39,263 nucleotides of DNA from Alicyclobacillus sendaiensis NBRC 100866 (GCF_001552675.1 NZ_BCRQ01000024.1:1-39263), one strand, 5' to 3'; counted from the first letter of the stretch, positions 8,186 through 17,467 are shown. Notes: a model not told the origin generated them from the letters alone. Program-made: numbers and translations.

Positions 8186-8953
8186 GTGGAACATCTGACG
8201 TGGGCGCACGCGATCATTCTTGCTGTGGGAGGCTATGTCGCGGCATTCATCGACTCCACAGTGGGCGGAGGCGGCCTCATTTCCCTGCCGACTCTTTTGT
8301 TTGTGGGGTTGCCTCCTGCCGCGGCACTCGGAACGAACAAATTCGCAGGCACGATGTCGGCCATCACGAGCTTCAGTTCTTATCTCGCATCGGGTAAGGT
8401 CCGGTTGAAACTCGTGGGACCGCTGTTTCCGCTGGGCGTCATGGCCTCCGCGCTTGGCGCGTATGTCGTCCATCAACTGCCTTCGTCGTTTTTGCGGCCG
8501 TTCGTGTTGGTGATGCTGGTCATCGTGGCGGCCTACACGCTGTGGAAGAAGGACCTCGGCCTCACGGAATCCGTCCGGCCGCTCACGCGGAAGACGTTCG
8601 CGCTCACGGCGCTCTTGGCCGTGTTCCTCGGATTCTACGACGGATTCTTTGGCCCCGGGACGGGATCGTTCCTCGTGATGGGTTTTCTCCTCTTGGGCTT
8701 CGACTTTCTTGCCGCGAGCGGGAACGCGCGCACGCTGAATCTGGCGAGCAATGTGGGCGCCTTGATCACCTTCATCGCGGTGGGGGCCGTGCGGTACGAG
8801 GCGGGGCTCATCCTCGGCCTGTCAATGGTGCTCGGCGCCCTGACCGGTTCTCGGTTTGCGATTCGCAAAGGCGCCCGGTACGTGCGCCCTATCTTCATCG
8901 GCGTGACGTGCCTTGTCATCGCGCAGCAGATCGCAAAGCTGCTCCACTTCTGA
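8186..8953 (+). CDS. TSUP-family (TauE/SafE) membrane transporter
   Basis: The 255-residue product is strongly hydrophobic, with about seven to eight membrane segments. It carries the family's two internal half-repeats, seen as FIDSTVGGGGLISLPTLL with GTNKFAGT near the N terminus and FYDGFFGPGTGSFL with NARTLNLASN in the second half. TSUP proteins export or import sulfite, sulfonates, sulfoacetate or other small anions; the substrate here cannot be told. The GTG start at 8186 follows a GAGGAGGG site by 5 bases; an earlier ATG pair near 8144 has no ribosome-binding site and overlaps the promoter. The gene stands alone apart from the decayed GGDEF-EAL gene behind it. Confidence 0.88.
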   Translation: MEHLTWAHAIILAVGGYVAAFIDSTVGGGGLISLPTLLFVGLPPAAALGTNKFAGTMSAITSFSSYLASGKVRLKLVGPLFPLGVMASALGAYVVHQLPSSFLRPFVLVMLVIVAAYTLWKKDLGLTESVRPLTRKTFALTALLAVFLGFYDGFFGPGTGSFLVMGFLLLGFDFLAASGNARTLNLASNVGALITFIAVGAVRYEAGLILGLSMVLGALTGSRFAIRKGARYVRPIFIGVTCLVIAQQIAKLLHF

Positions 8954-8979
8954 ACGCGTGCCTTGGTCAAAGAGGAGTT

Positions 8980-10344
8980 TTGCTGAAACGCGTCGAATCG
9001 CTCCAATGGTTGATATGCACTCATCGCCGTCATTCTGTTTCTCCGTCGAGGAATTATCTTCCATGGTTTCGGACGACACGAGGCGGTGGCTGTGTGACTT
9101 TCGATGTGTTTTCCGGACAGCGCGACGCCCTGACCAACCTGCTGGGACGCGGCCAATTTCTCTTCGTCGTGTCGCAGCGGATGAAGGACGCATCGCGCAG
9201 TGCCATGATTGTGGTCAATCTGGACCGGTTTCGACTGGTCAACGCGAACCTCAGCTTCGCCGACGGAGACGCGATTCTCCGCAGCACGGCCGTGCGCATC
9301 TCACGCAGGATCCCAGAAACCGCCGTGGCCAGCCGTTGAGCGCGGACGAGTACGCAGTCGCGCTGTTTGACGACGACGTGGAACAAGCGGAGGCCGTCGC
9401 GGAACGGTTGAGGGCCGCTATCGCCGAGCCCCACGCCGTCGGCGGCATGGACGTGATCGTCACGGCCAGCCTCGGGCTGGCTGAAGGCGTCCAGGGCGCC
9501 AGCGCGGACGAACTTCTGCGCAGGGCCGACGAGGCCATGCGCCTGGCCAAGCAGCTGGGCTCGAACCAGGTCAGGCGAGATCGGGACCTCGTCGCCAAAC
9601 CGGAGAATGGGCTTCCGCCGCTCCTCGTCGAGACGATGCTCAGGCAGGCGCTGCAGAACGGCGAGCTCGAAATCCACTACCAGCCCAAGATTCACACGCG
9701 GTCCATGCAGGTGGTGGGGGCGGAAGCGCTGTGCAGGTGGACCCACCCGGAGCTGGGGCACATTCCGCCTCAAGCGTTCATTCCTGTCGCCGAGTCGAGC
9801 GATCTCATCCTTCCCATCGACGAGTACGTCCTTCGCAGCGTCTGTCGGCAGGGTGCAACCTGGATGAAACAGGGCTACCGGGTGCGCATCAGCGTCAACA
9901 TCTCAGGGCGGCAGTTCATGCAGGACGGCTTTCCGAAGCTCGTCCGCGAGTGCCTCGCGCAGACGGGCATGGATCCTCAGCTGGATAGAACTGGAGATCA
10001 CCGAGCGCACCGCGATGTGCGACGTGGAGCGCGCCGTCCACGTGCTGCAGGAGCTGAGGAAGATCGGCGTTCGGATTGCGTTGGACGACTTTGGCGTGGG
10101 GTACTCCTCGCTCAATTACCTGATCCAATTTCCCGTGCACACGCTAAAGATCGACCGAACCTTCACGGCCGGCATTCAGAGCGCCGTCAACCAGACCCCC
10201 ATCATCGGGGCGATCATCTCGCTCGCCAAGTCGCTGAATTTGAGCGTGGTGGCGGAAGGTGTCGAAACATTCCAACAATTTGATTACCTGAGAGAAAAGC
10301 GGACGGCATCCGATCCGTGCTTCGCGCGCCCCTCACCCATCTCG
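8980..10344 (+). pseudogene. Frameshifted GGDEF-EAL (cyclic di-GMP) signalling protein
   Basis: A TTG at 8980 with an AAAGAGGAG site opens a frame encoding the first half of a GGDEF domain (VVNLDRFRLVNANLSFADGDAIL), which stops at 9337-9339. The match continues one frame over from about 9338, with LSADEYAVALFDDD where GGDEF is expected and then an EAL domain starting at GAEALCRW. At about 9984 it returns to the first frame with IELEITERT, DDFGVGYSSLNYL, LKIDRTF and VVAEGVET, fading near FARPSPIS at 10344. The two shifts (one base lost, one gained) compensate. The GGDEF signature reads SADEY, so the cyclase half was probably inactive, whereas the EAL phosphodiesterase motifs (EAL, NIS, ELEITE, DDFG, KID, AEGVE) all survive. 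The gene is therefore probably a recent pseudogene; sequencing error is the alternative. Confidence 0.8.
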
Positions 10345-10387
10345 GCAGGCCGTTTGGGATTCTGGCCATCAATCCTCGCTGGAACGC

Positions 10388-10816
10388 GTGTACACGGACG
10401 CCGATCGGCGCCCCCTTGCGCAGGTCGCGGAGCGCGTCGAGGATCTCGTCTGGTCTTCGTATCAGCGAGAGCGGTGGACCTATCATGCGCTGTACGATGA
10501 TCGGACGCGCATGTTTCACCGCGCCTTTCTCGCCGAATGGCTGACCGCGGACGCTCCCGTCTGGTTCCTCTCGCGCGCCAAACGCCGACCGTATCCAGGA
10601 TGGACCCATGCGACCGCGTCGGTGCTCCGAATCGAACCCTTGGCGGAATGGCCACCGAGCGAGTCGGAGCGGGTCGCTGAGCATCTCGGCCAGCTGTGGA
10701 GCGCCTATGGATCTCCCGCGTGGCCCGCGGTGCGCATGGAGGCGGGCGAGTTCCTGTTCATTTCCTTGGACAGCGAGGAACGATTCTACACGTTTCTGGA
10801 GTGCGCGTGCATCTGA
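10388..10816 (+). CDS. Hypothetical protein or C-terminal remnant of the GGDEF-EAL gene
   Basis: This open frame of up to 142 residues starts at a GTG without a clear ribosome-binding site; the frame itself runs back to 10292 directly behind the EAL remnant. The sequence is rich in Trp, Tyr and Arg (ERWTYHALYDDRTRMFHRAF, APVWFLSRAKRRPYPGW) and looks like a genuine soluble protein rather than a shadow frame. I do not recognise the family. The lack of a start signal and the direct join suggest that it was the C-terminal extension of the frameshifted signalling protein, read in a third frame. A separate small gene is possible. Confidence 0.4.
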   Translation: MYTDADRRPLAQVAERVEDLVWSSYQRERWTYHALYDDRTRMFHRAFLAEWLTADAPVWFLSRAKRRPYPGWTHATASVLRIEPLAEWPPSESERVAEHLGQLWSAYGSPAWPAVRMEAGEFLFISLDSEERFYTFLECACI

Positions 10817-10821
10817 GGGTG

Positions 10822-11001
10822 ATGGAAGTGCGAAACACCCGCCTTGGCTCCCCGTACGTTTCTCTCTCCGTGGGTTGGGGCGAGTGCCGCGACACGTGGC
10901 CCAATCTGTGGAACGCCTACTTACAGGCGCGAACCCAGGCCAGGTCCGCGCTGCGCAGTGCGGGCGAACAAGGCGGGGCTACCGGTGGTGGAGCGCGGTG
11001 A
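10822..11001 (+). CDS. Possible small protein of unknown function (59 residues)
   Basis: An ATG at 10822 preceded by GAGGG (2 bases away, rather close) or a GTG at 10828 with better spacing opens a short frame. It encodes a basic, Trp-containing peptide with SVGWGECRDTWPNLWNAYLQ and a Gly-rich tail. It starts 5 bases after the stop of the preceding frame and its 3' end overlaps the convergent four-cysteine gene by 23 bases. I recognise no family. The short length, the tail overlap and the decayed neighbourhood make it doubtful. Confidence 0.25.
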   Translation: MEVRNTRLGSPYVSLSVGWGECRDTWPNLWNAYLQARTQARSALRSAGEQGGATGGGAR

Positions 11002-11230
11002 AGGAGTTCACCGCGTGACACCGCGGACACTGCAGCTGGATGGACATTTCGACGTACGAACCTTTGGCGCCCGTCACCGTGATGGTGGCGTCGACCTCGT
11101 TGCCGTGCGATAGGACGATGCCGCCGAACATGTGCCCGGCGAACGGAATCACGTGTCCGCAGGCGAAGCAGGTGTGATACGCGTGGATCTCGCCTTCGTC
11201 CGGGTCGCGTTCAAAGGTGCCCGTGAACAT
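10979..11230 (-). CDS. Small four-cysteine, probable zinc-ribbon protein
   Basis: The 83-residue product has two CxxC knuckles, Cys21/Cys24 (CFAC) and Cys68/Cys71 (CPRC), about 43 residues apart. This arrangement suggests one structural zinc site. The region between is hydrophobic and Gly-rich with a beta-like pattern. No DNA- or RNA-binding family is recognised, so the role is unknown. The ATG at 11230 follows a GAGGGGGG site; the frame to 11287 adds an unlikely N terminus. It is the last gene of the long minus-strand run ending comN to dtd, 101 bases after dtd, and it converges on the GGDEF-EAL remnant. Confidence 0.65.
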   Translation of the reverse strand: MFTGTFERDPDEGEIHAYHTCFACGHVIPFAGHMFGGIVLSHGNEVDATITVTGAKGSYVEMSIQLQCPRCHAVNSFTALHHR

Positions 11231-11331
11231 CGCGTGTCCCCCCCTCGGCCATAGTGTGTACACGGGGTGCGCGCCGATGCGCGACACGTCGTGCCAGGGG
11301 GCCAGTTCAGCGCGGCTTGCGGCGCGAGCCG

Positions 11332-11781
11332 TCAGAACACCCGCTTGCTGTCGAGCAGGATGGTGACTGGGCCGTCGTTGACGAGTTCCACCTGCATCAT
11401 CGCACGAAATCGCCCGGTTTCGACCTGAAGCCCCCGAGCGCGGAGCGCCTCGTTGAACGCGTTGTACAGCCGCTCCGCCACGTCCGGCGGTGCCGCATCC
11501 GCGTAGCTCGGCCGGCGCCCCTTGCGCGCGTCGCCGTACAGCGTAAATTGGCTTACGGACAACACCGCGCCTCCCGCCTCCCGGACGTCTCGATTGAGTT
11601 TCCCCTCCTCGTCCGGGAAAATCCTGAGGCCCGCGATCTTCTCAGCCAGGTATTGCGCGTCCTCATAGGTGTCGTCCTTGCCCACGCCGACGAGTACGAC
11701 GAGGCCGAAACCAATCTCACCCACCGTCTCTCCGCCGACCCTGACCCGCGCCGGGCCGGAGCGCTGCACCACCACCCGCAT
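11332..11781 (-). CDS. dtd: D-aminoacyl-tRNA deacylase
   Basis: Dtd hydrolyses D-amino acids (for example D-Tyr) and glycine wrongly attached to tRNAs, acting as a chiral proofreader in the cytoplasm. The 149-residue product has the two family signatures, SQFTLYGD (residues 77-84) and NDGPVT (135-140), which form the cross-subunit active site of the dimer. Its length matches the usual 145-150. The ATG has a GAGAGGGGAGA site. It starts 15 bases after the rel stop, the same rel-dtd (relA-yrvI) order as in Bacillus, so the two are almost certainly co-transcribed. Confidence 0.95.
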   Translation of the reverse strand: MRVVVQRSGPARVRVGGETVGEIGFGLVVLVGVGKDDTYEDAQYLAEKIAGLRIFPDEEGKLNRDVREAGGAVLSVSQFTLYGDARKGRRPSYADAAPPDVAERLYNAFNEALRARGLQVETGRFRAMMQVELVNDGPVTILLDSKRVF

Positions 11782-11796
11782 CGGACATCTCCCCTC

Positions 11797-13974
11797 TCAC
11801 TGAATTATGCGCCGCACGCTGTAGATATCCTTGATCCGCTTCAACCGCTCCACCACGGTCCTCAGGTGATCCAGATTGCGAATGCGGATGCTCATGTGGA
11901 TGTGCGCAATCTTCTTCGCGTCCGCTCTCGCACTTACCGCCGTGATGTCGGTCTTCGTCTCCGCCACCGCATTCAGCACCTCGTTCACAAGGCCATGCCG
12001 GTCCATCGCCGTGACCTCAATCTCCGCATTATAGGACCAGTCCTTGTCCGTCGCCCACTCGACCTCGAGCGTTCGCGCGCCACTTTCCACCATGGCCGCC
12101 ACGTTGGGGCAGTCTTGCCGGTGGACCGACACCCCTCGCCCGCGCGTGACGAACCCGACGATCTCGTCGCCGGGGACGGGATGGCAGCAGCGGGCAAACC
12201 GAATCAAGATGTTGTCGACGCCCCGCACGCGCACGCCCATCTCCGCCGGCTTCGCATTACCCTTTTGAATGGTCACGGTCTCCGGCGGCTTTTCGCCCTG
12301 ATTACGCCGGAAGATCTCGATGAGCCGCGTCACGACCTGCGACGCGCCCAATCCTCCGTACCCGACGGCGGCGAACAGGTCTTCCTCCCGTGTAAAATTG
12401 AATTTCTGCAGCACCTCGGCCACGGCCTGCGGCGTCATCAGCTGCTTCGGTTCGAATTTTTGCCGCGCGATCTCGCGCTCAATCAGTTCCTTCCCTCGCG
12501 CGACGTTTTCTTCTCGCTTTTCTCGCTTGAACCATTGGCGGATCTTGCTCTTGGCCTGCGAGGTCTGGACGATTTTCAACCAATCCCAGCTCGGGCCGTA
12601 CGAATGCTTGCTCGTGATGATTTCCACGATATCCCCGGTGCGCAGCCGGTAATCGAGCGGGACCATCTTGCCGTTCACCTTGGCCCCGATGCAGTGATTG
12701 CCGATATCCGTGTGAATCCGATACGCGAAGTCAATGGGGACCGAGCCGGCGGGGAGTTCAATGACGTCGCCTTTCGGCGTGAACACAAACACCTGATCCG
12801 AGAACAGATCGATCTTCAGCGTCTCCATGAACTCCTGAGCATCGCGAAAGTCCTGCTGCCACTCCAAAACCTCGCGGAACCAGGCCAGCTTCTTCGCAAA
12901 GTCGTCCTCGACTCGCTTCGAACCGGACTCCTTGTAGACCCAGTGCGCCGCAATGCCGTACTCCGCGGTCTGATGCATCTCCCATGTCCGAATTTGAATC
13001 TCGAGCGGCTCGCCGTTCGGCCCGATCACCGTGGTGTGCAGGCTCTGATACATGTTCGCCTTCGGCATCGCAATATAATCCTTGAACCGCCCCGGCATCG
13101 GCTTCCACATCGTGTGCACGACGCCAAGCGCGCCGTAACAGTCTTTGATGCTCTCCACGATGATGCGAATGGCGAAGAGGTCATAAATTTCGTTAAACTC
13201 CTTGTGCTGGGTGACCATCTTGCGATAAATGCTGTAAATATGCTTGGCGCGGCCGCTCACGTCGGCCTTGAGGTTGAGTTCGGCAAGTTTTTCGCGCAGC
13301 ACGGCGATCACGCCCTCGATGTACTGCTCCCGCTCCTGCCGCTTGCGCGCCATGAGATTGACAATCCGATAGTACTGCTGCGGATTCAGGTAACGAAGCG
13401 ATAGGTCTTCCAATTCCCATTTGATGGTGTTGATCCCCAGCCGATGCGCCAAGGGCGCGAAGATCTCCAGCGTCTCCCGGGCCTTTCTCACCTGCGTTTC
13501 AGGGCTCTGGTACTTCAGGGTCCGCATGTTGTGCAGCCGATCCGCCAACTTGATGATCAGCACTCGGATGTCCCGCGCCATCGCCATGAACATCTTGCGG
13601 AGGTTCTCAGCCTGCTGTTCCTCGCGCGAATCGAACTTGATTCGCTTCAACTTGGTGACCCCGTCGACCAGCGTCGCCACCTCTGCGCCAAACGTCTGCA
13701 CGATGGTGGAGTCGCTCACCGACGTGTCCTCGACCACGTCGTGCAGGAGCCCGGCCATGATGGCGGCGGCGTCCAACCGGAGATCGGCAAGAATATAGGC
13801 GACGGCGAGCGGATGGCTGATGTACGGCTCCCCGGAGAGCCGCATCTGGCCCTGGTGTGCCTTGGCGGCGAAGTCGTACGCACGCCGCACTGCGGCGATG
13901 TCCTCTGGGCTCATGTAGGACTGAAGCTTCTGGCACAGGCCCTCGATGGTCTTTTCATCCGTCTCCACAGCCAC
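11797..13974 (-). CDS. relA: Bifunctional (p)ppGpp synthetase/hydrolase Rel
   Basis: This 725-residue long RSH protein makes and degrades the stringent-response alarmone. The N-terminal HD hydrolase is intact: His54, His78-Asp79, Glu82-Asp83 and Asp145. The synthetase domain (about 235-350) has RFKD at 296-299, the RxKD form typical of bifunctional enzymes, plus YQSLHTTV and EIQIRT. A TGS domain (about 394-455), a CC/H/C zinc-finger-like region (RCCHPVPGDEIVGF, about 600-630) and a C-terminal ACT domain (about 645-725) complete the regulatory half that senses stalled ribosomes. The GTG start at 13974 follows GGAGGTG by 7 bases. It sits between apt and dtd as in B. subtilis, an arrangement that pairs alarmone control with purine salvage. 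Confidence 0.97.
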   Translation of the reverse strand: MAVETDEKTIEGLCQKLQSYMSPEDIAAVRRAYDFAAKAHQGQMRLSGEPYISHPLAVAYILADLRLDAAAIMAGLLHDVVEDTSVSDSTIVQTFGAEVATLVDGVTKLKRIKFDSREEQQAENLRKMFMAMARDIRVLIIKLADRLHNMRTLKYQSPETQVRKARETLEIFAPLAHRLGINTIKWELEDLSLRYLNPQQYYRIVNLMARKRQEREQYIEGVIAVLREKLAELNLKADVSGRAKHIYSIYRKMVTQHKEFNEIYDLFAIRIIVESIKDCYGALGVVHTMWKPMPGRFKDYIAMPKANMYQSLHTTVIGPNGEPLEIQIRTWEMHQTAEYGIAAHWVYKESGSKRVEDDFAKKLAWFREVLEWQQDFRDAQEFMETLKIDLFSDQVFVFTPKGDVIELPAGSVPIDFAYRIHTDIGNHCIGAKVNGKMVPLDYRLRTGDIVEIITSKHSYGPSWDWLKIVQTSQAKSKIRQWFKREKREENVARGKELIEREIARQKFEPKQLMTPQAVAEVLQKFNFTREEDLFAAVGYGGLGASQVVTRLIEIFRRNQGEKPPETVTIQKGNAKPAEMGVRVRGVDNILIRFARCCHPVPGDEIVGFVTRGRGVSVHRQDCPNVAAMVESGARTLEVEWATDKDWSYNAEIEVTAMDRHGLVNEVLNAVAETKTDITAVSARADAKKIAHIHMSIRIRNLDHLRTVVERLKRIKDIYSVRRIIQ

Positions 13975-14007
13975 GGCCGCTCACCTCCTCAGCGCTCCGT
14001 CCGTTCG

Positions 14008-14532
14008 TCAGTTGTCAAACTGGACGAGGGTGTACACCGGTATATCGCCAAGCCTATCACGGCCGCCCAACGGTTTCAATTCGATGAGAAACGCCGCGCC
14101 GACGACCACGCCTCCCAGTTTCTCAACCAGGTCCTTCGTGGCCCGCATCGTACCACCGGTCGCCAGGAGGTCGTCCGCCAAAAGGACGCGCTGTCCCGGT
14201 TGAATCGCGTCCTCATGAATTTCCAGGCGATCCGTCCCGTATTCGAGTGCATATTCCACACTCACCGTCTTATAAGGCAGTTTGCCCGGTTTGCGCACCG
14301 GCACAAACCCGAGCCCCAACGTCACGGCGAGCGGTGCCCCGACCACGTATCCGCGCGCCTCCGGTCCCACCACGAGTTCCGGCTCCCAAGCTTGTGCCTT
14401 GGCCGCGAGCGTCTGGATGGCATCTCGATATACGGCGCCGTTTTTTAGAAGCGGCGTGATATCCCGAAACAGAATGCCCTGCTTAGGAAAGTCGGGGATA
14501 TCGCGAATCCACGTGCGATAATGGTCACTCAA
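14008..14532 (-). CDS. apt: Adenine phosphoribosyltransferase
   Basis: Apt salvages adenine with PRPP to AMP. The 174-residue product has the PRPP-binding motif VLLADDLLATGGT at 116-128, the N-terminal IRDIPDFPKQGILFRDITPLL typical of Apt, and the base-binding VVGPEARGYVVG region. It starts with TTG at 14532, overlapping the recJ stop as TTGA, with AGAGGAG 8 bases upstream; no ATG start is available at this end. A 33-base gap separates it from rel. The recJ-apt-rel order is conserved in Bacilli. Confidence 0.95.
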   Translation of the reverse strand: MSDHYRTWIRDIPDFPKQGILFRDITPLLKNGAVYRDAIQTLAAKAQAWEPELVVGPEARGYVVGAPLAVTLGLGFVPVRKPGKLPYKTVSVEYALEYGTDRLEIHEDAIQPGQRVLLADDLLATGGTMRATKDLVEKLGGVVVGAAFLIELKPLGGRDRLGDIPVYTLVQFDN

Positions 14533-16538
14533 CTCGTTCGCTCCTCTTCCATTCTTTCGCTGGGCCCACCGCCAACGGGTCGCAGATGTCTGCGCACGAG
14601 CGCCTGGTAGGCCAAAGAATCGCGCAGATCACGCTTTTGGCTCGCAATCACATGATACAAGCCACCATCGAGCGCAGCAAATCCGAGTTCGACAAACGTC
14701 GCCACCACCGATTCGAGATCACGGACGAGATCGGGCGAGATACCGCCCACGCGCTGCCGCAGCGTCTCCATGCTGCAAGGGCCGCGCCGAAGCGCTCGGA
14801 AGACCGCGGCAAACGCCTCGCGCGATACCGCGCGCGACAGGCGGTAGCCCTCCTCGATGCGCAGCTGAGGGCGCACGGCGCCTCTCCACGCATTGGGAGC
14901 CAGTTCGACGATGAACGCCCAAAGCCCCGAAGTGTCGTGAGCGATTCGTTCGGGCGCGCGAAACCACACCGCGTCTTGACAGGCGTCGCCTTCCGCCAGC
15001 GTGAGCCTCAGGTGTTCTCCGCTCCCCATCCGCGTGCATCGCACGATCTCGACCGGACCCACGAAGAATCGAAACGGCTCGTGTTCGGGCCCAAACGGCG
15101 CGAGCCGTTCCAACCATCCAAGCAGCTCGTCCGCCGACTCCGACAGCATCAGGTAGTCGTCCGCCACCACGGCCGGTTCACCCGCCGCCGAACTCGTTGG
15201 GCCCGACGCAACCGCGGCCTCGAGCAACGCCGCGCGAAACGCCGGCAGTTGAGACGCGTCGAGCGCACACCCCACCGCTGCATCGTGTCCGCCGTACTGG
15301 TGGAGGACATCCGCACACCGGCGGAGCAAGTCGAGCATCGACACCCCCTCAGGCGCGCGCCCAGAGCCTCTCAGCGTCCCGTCGCCCATCTCCGCGAGCG
15401 CGACGGCTGGACACGCATAGGCCTGCGCGAGACGCCCCGCTACCAGCCCCACGACGCCGAGCGGCCAAGCGCCGGCCACAACAATGGCCGGAGGATTCGG
15501 CCCGTGTTCTCGCTCCACGGCCTCCACGGCCTCGGCAAACGCCCTATCCACAGCCTCTCGCCGCTTCGCGTTGAGCACCTCTATCGTTTCGGCGAGGCGC
15601 TTCGCCTCCTCTTCATCCTCCGCCATCAACAGCCGGAAGGCGAGATCGGCGTGGGCCATGCGGCCTGCCGCGTTCAGTCGCGGGACCAACCGCCAGGACA
15701 CGTCGGACGCGCCTAGGGTATCTCGGCTCACCCGCGCACCATCGCAGAGCACGCGCCATCCGGCGCTTCCCTCCTCAGCAAGCGCACGCACCCCCTCGCG
15801 GATCAGCCGGCGATTTTCGCCGACTACGGGCATCATGTCGGCGAGCGTGCCGAGCGCCGCGAGGCCCATGATCCACCGCCGCAGCGCGTGTGTCTTCGGG
15901 AAGCCAGAGCTGTCGAGCAGTTGCGTGGCGAGCTTCCACGCGACAAACGCTCCGCAGCCCCGTTTCGCGGATGACGGATCCCGGTGGCGCGTGAAGTGGA
16001 GGACAGGCACCCCGCTCGGAACGATCTCGTCGCCGGGCTCGTGGTGATCCGTGACCACGACGCTCAGGCCGTCGGACATGGCCGCCCTGATGGCCTCCAC
16101 CGCGCGGATGCCGTTGTCCACCGTCACGATGAGCGACGCGCCTTCGTTCTTCGCTTCCTCCAACAGGCGCAGCGAGAATCCGTAGCCGTCCGACACGCGC
16201 TCCGGAATGTGGCACGTCACACGGCCCCCCAACGCCTGGATGGCTTTCGCCACAATCACGGCGGCACTCACGCCGTCGACGTCGTAGTCCCCTATGACGG
16301 CGATCACCTCACGCCCGCTCACAGCGCGCAAGATGTGCTCACACGCCGCACGCATGTCGTCAAAGTCCATGGGATCGCTCCACGGTTCATCCGCCGTGAG
16401 CAGGCGCTCGACTTCCTCGGGTTCCGTGTACCCGCGCGCGGCAATGAGCCGGGCCACGCGCAGCGGCATCTCGAAGGTGGAGGCCAACCGACGCGCGACA
16501 TCCATCACCGCGGCGGCTCGCCAAAGCGGCACGCTCAC
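14529..16538 (-). CDS. recJ: Single-stranded-DNA-specific exonuclease RecJ
   Basis: RecJ is a 5'-to-3' exonuclease acting on single-stranded DNA in recombination and mismatch repair. The 669-residue product has the DHH-family motifs: GDYDVDGVSAA from residue 83 (Asp84, Asp86, Asp88), VTVDNGI (138-144) and TDHHEPG (163-169). These are followed by the DHHA1 region containing GGHDAAVGCALD. The C-terminal part is longer than in E. coli RecJ, as is usual in Firmicutes. The GTG start at 16538 overlaps the stop of the upstream CDF gene as GTGA and has GGGAGAT upstream. The 3' end overlaps apt, so recJ is translationally linked on both sides. Confidence 0.95.
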   Translation of the reverse strand: MSVPLWRAAAVMDVARRLASTFEMPLRVARLIAARGYTEPEEVERLLTADEPWSDPMDFDDMRAACEHILRAVSGREVIAVIGDYDVDGVSAAVIVAKAIQALGGRVTCHIPERVSDGYGFSLRLLEEAKNEGASLIVTVDNGIRAVEAIRAAMSDGLSVVVTDHHEPGDEIVPSGVPVLHFTRHRDPSSAKRGCGAFVAWKLATQLLDSSGFPKTHALRRWIMGLAALGTLADMMPVVGENRRLIREGVRALAEEGSAGWRVLCDGARVSRDTLGASDVSWRLVPRLNAAGRMAHADLAFRLLMAEDEEEAKRLAETIEVLNAKRREAVDRAFAEAVEAVEREHGPNPPAIVVAGAWPLGVVGLVAGRLAQAYACPAVALAEMGDGTLRGSGRAPEGVSMLDLLRRCADVLHQYGGHDAAVGCALDASQLPAFRAALLEAAVASGPTSSAAGEPAVVADDYLMLSESADELLGWLERLAPFGPEHEPFRFFVGPVEIVRCTRMGSGEHLRLTLAEGDACQDAVWFRAPERIAHDTSGLWAFIVELAPNAWRGAVRPQLRIEEGYRLSRAVSREAFAAVFRALRRGPCSMETLRQRVGGISPDLVRDLESVVATFVELGFAALDGGLYHVIASQKRDLRDSLAYQALVRRHLRPVGGGPSERMEEERTS

Positions 16539-17467
16539 TCTGATCTCCCTCTCTCACGGGTGTGAGGTCGCGCACCCGGCTCGTAAGGATTCACGTGAAC
16601 AAACACGTCCTGGACGCGGTCGAATTTCTCACGGAGCCGGTCGCGCACGGCCGCCGCGATGTCGTGACCGGCGAGGACCGTGATGTCCGCATCTACCGCG
16701 ATCTCGATGTCGACAATGACATACTGGCCGTGATCGCGCACGCGGAGGTCATCGATGGCGCGGACCCCGGGCACTCGCAGCACCTCTCGCCGGTACGGCT
16801 GCAGCGCCTCTTCGGAGAGCACGACGCGGTCCATCAGGATCTCCAACGCATCCTTCGCGATTTCCACCGCCATCTTCAGAACCAAGGCTGCCACCACGAT
16901 GCCAGCCGCCGCATCCGTGTACATGAGCCACTGGATGCCGAGCCGCTCGCCGACGACAGCCATCACAATGCCCACGAGCGCGGCCAGGGATGAGTAGACG
17001 TCCGCCCGGTGATCCGTCGCCTGCGCCAACAAGCTCTTCGACTGGAGCCGCTTGCCGAGCCTTACGTTGTAGCGGTACAGCGCCTCCTTGACGATCACGG
17101 CGACCAAGGCCATGAGGGCCGCGGTCCACTCCGGCGCGCGGGGACTGTGGAAGAAGGATGCCGCGGACGAATAAAACACTTCGACAGACGCCGCGATGAG
17201 CAGCACGCTCACACAGATAGAGGCAATCAGCTCCGCCTTTCCATGCCCATAAGGATGGTCTTCGTCCGGCGGTTTTCGGGCGATGCGCAGGCCGACGATG
17301 ACCGCCACGGAGCCGACCAGATCGGATGCGGAGTGCACGGCGTCCGCGATCAGGGCCTCACTGTGCGCCAAAACACCGATGATCCCCTTCGCGAGCGCGA
17401 GGAGAACGTTCAGGATGGCATTCACGTAACTGAGCACGGAGCCGCGGCGTTCAAGCTGATTGGTCAC
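16535..17467 (-). CDS. Cation diffusion facilitator, Mn2+/Fe2+ exporter type
   Basis: The 310-residue product has six predicted membrane helices and a cytoplasmic C-terminal metal-binding domain, the layout of CDF proton-coupled metal exporters. It closely resembles the Bacillus MneP/MneS branch, for example in the loop PPDEDHPYGHGKAE at 66-79. The transport-site residues are His45 and Asp49 in helix 2 (HSASD) and Asp152 and Asp156 in helix 5 (DHRAD). The DxxxD form in helix 5 is typical of Mn-type members, and helix 2 has His where MneP has Asn. The start is a GTG with only a modest GGTGATGG site. It stands between secF and recJ, where B. subtilis also has a cation transporter gene. Confidence 0.88.
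   Translation of the reverse strand: MTNQLERRGSVLSYVNAILNVLLALAKGIIGVLAHSEALIADAVHSASDLVGSVAVIVGLRIARKPPDEDHPYGHGKAELIASICVSVLLIAASVEVFYSSAASFFHSPRAPEWTAALMALVAVIVKEALYRYNVRLGKRLQSKSLLAQATDHRADVYSSLAALVGIVMAVVGERLGIQWLMYTDAAAGIVVAALVLKMAVEIAKDALEILMDRVVLSEEALQPYRREVLRVPGVRAIDDLRVRDHGQYVIVDIEIAVDADITVLAGHDIAAAVRDRLREKFDRVQDVFVHVNPYEPGARPHTRERGRSE

Noticed and set aside
11313-11331. Hairpin after dtd
   Set aside because: Short stem with a wobble pair and no T-tract; too weak to call a terminator.
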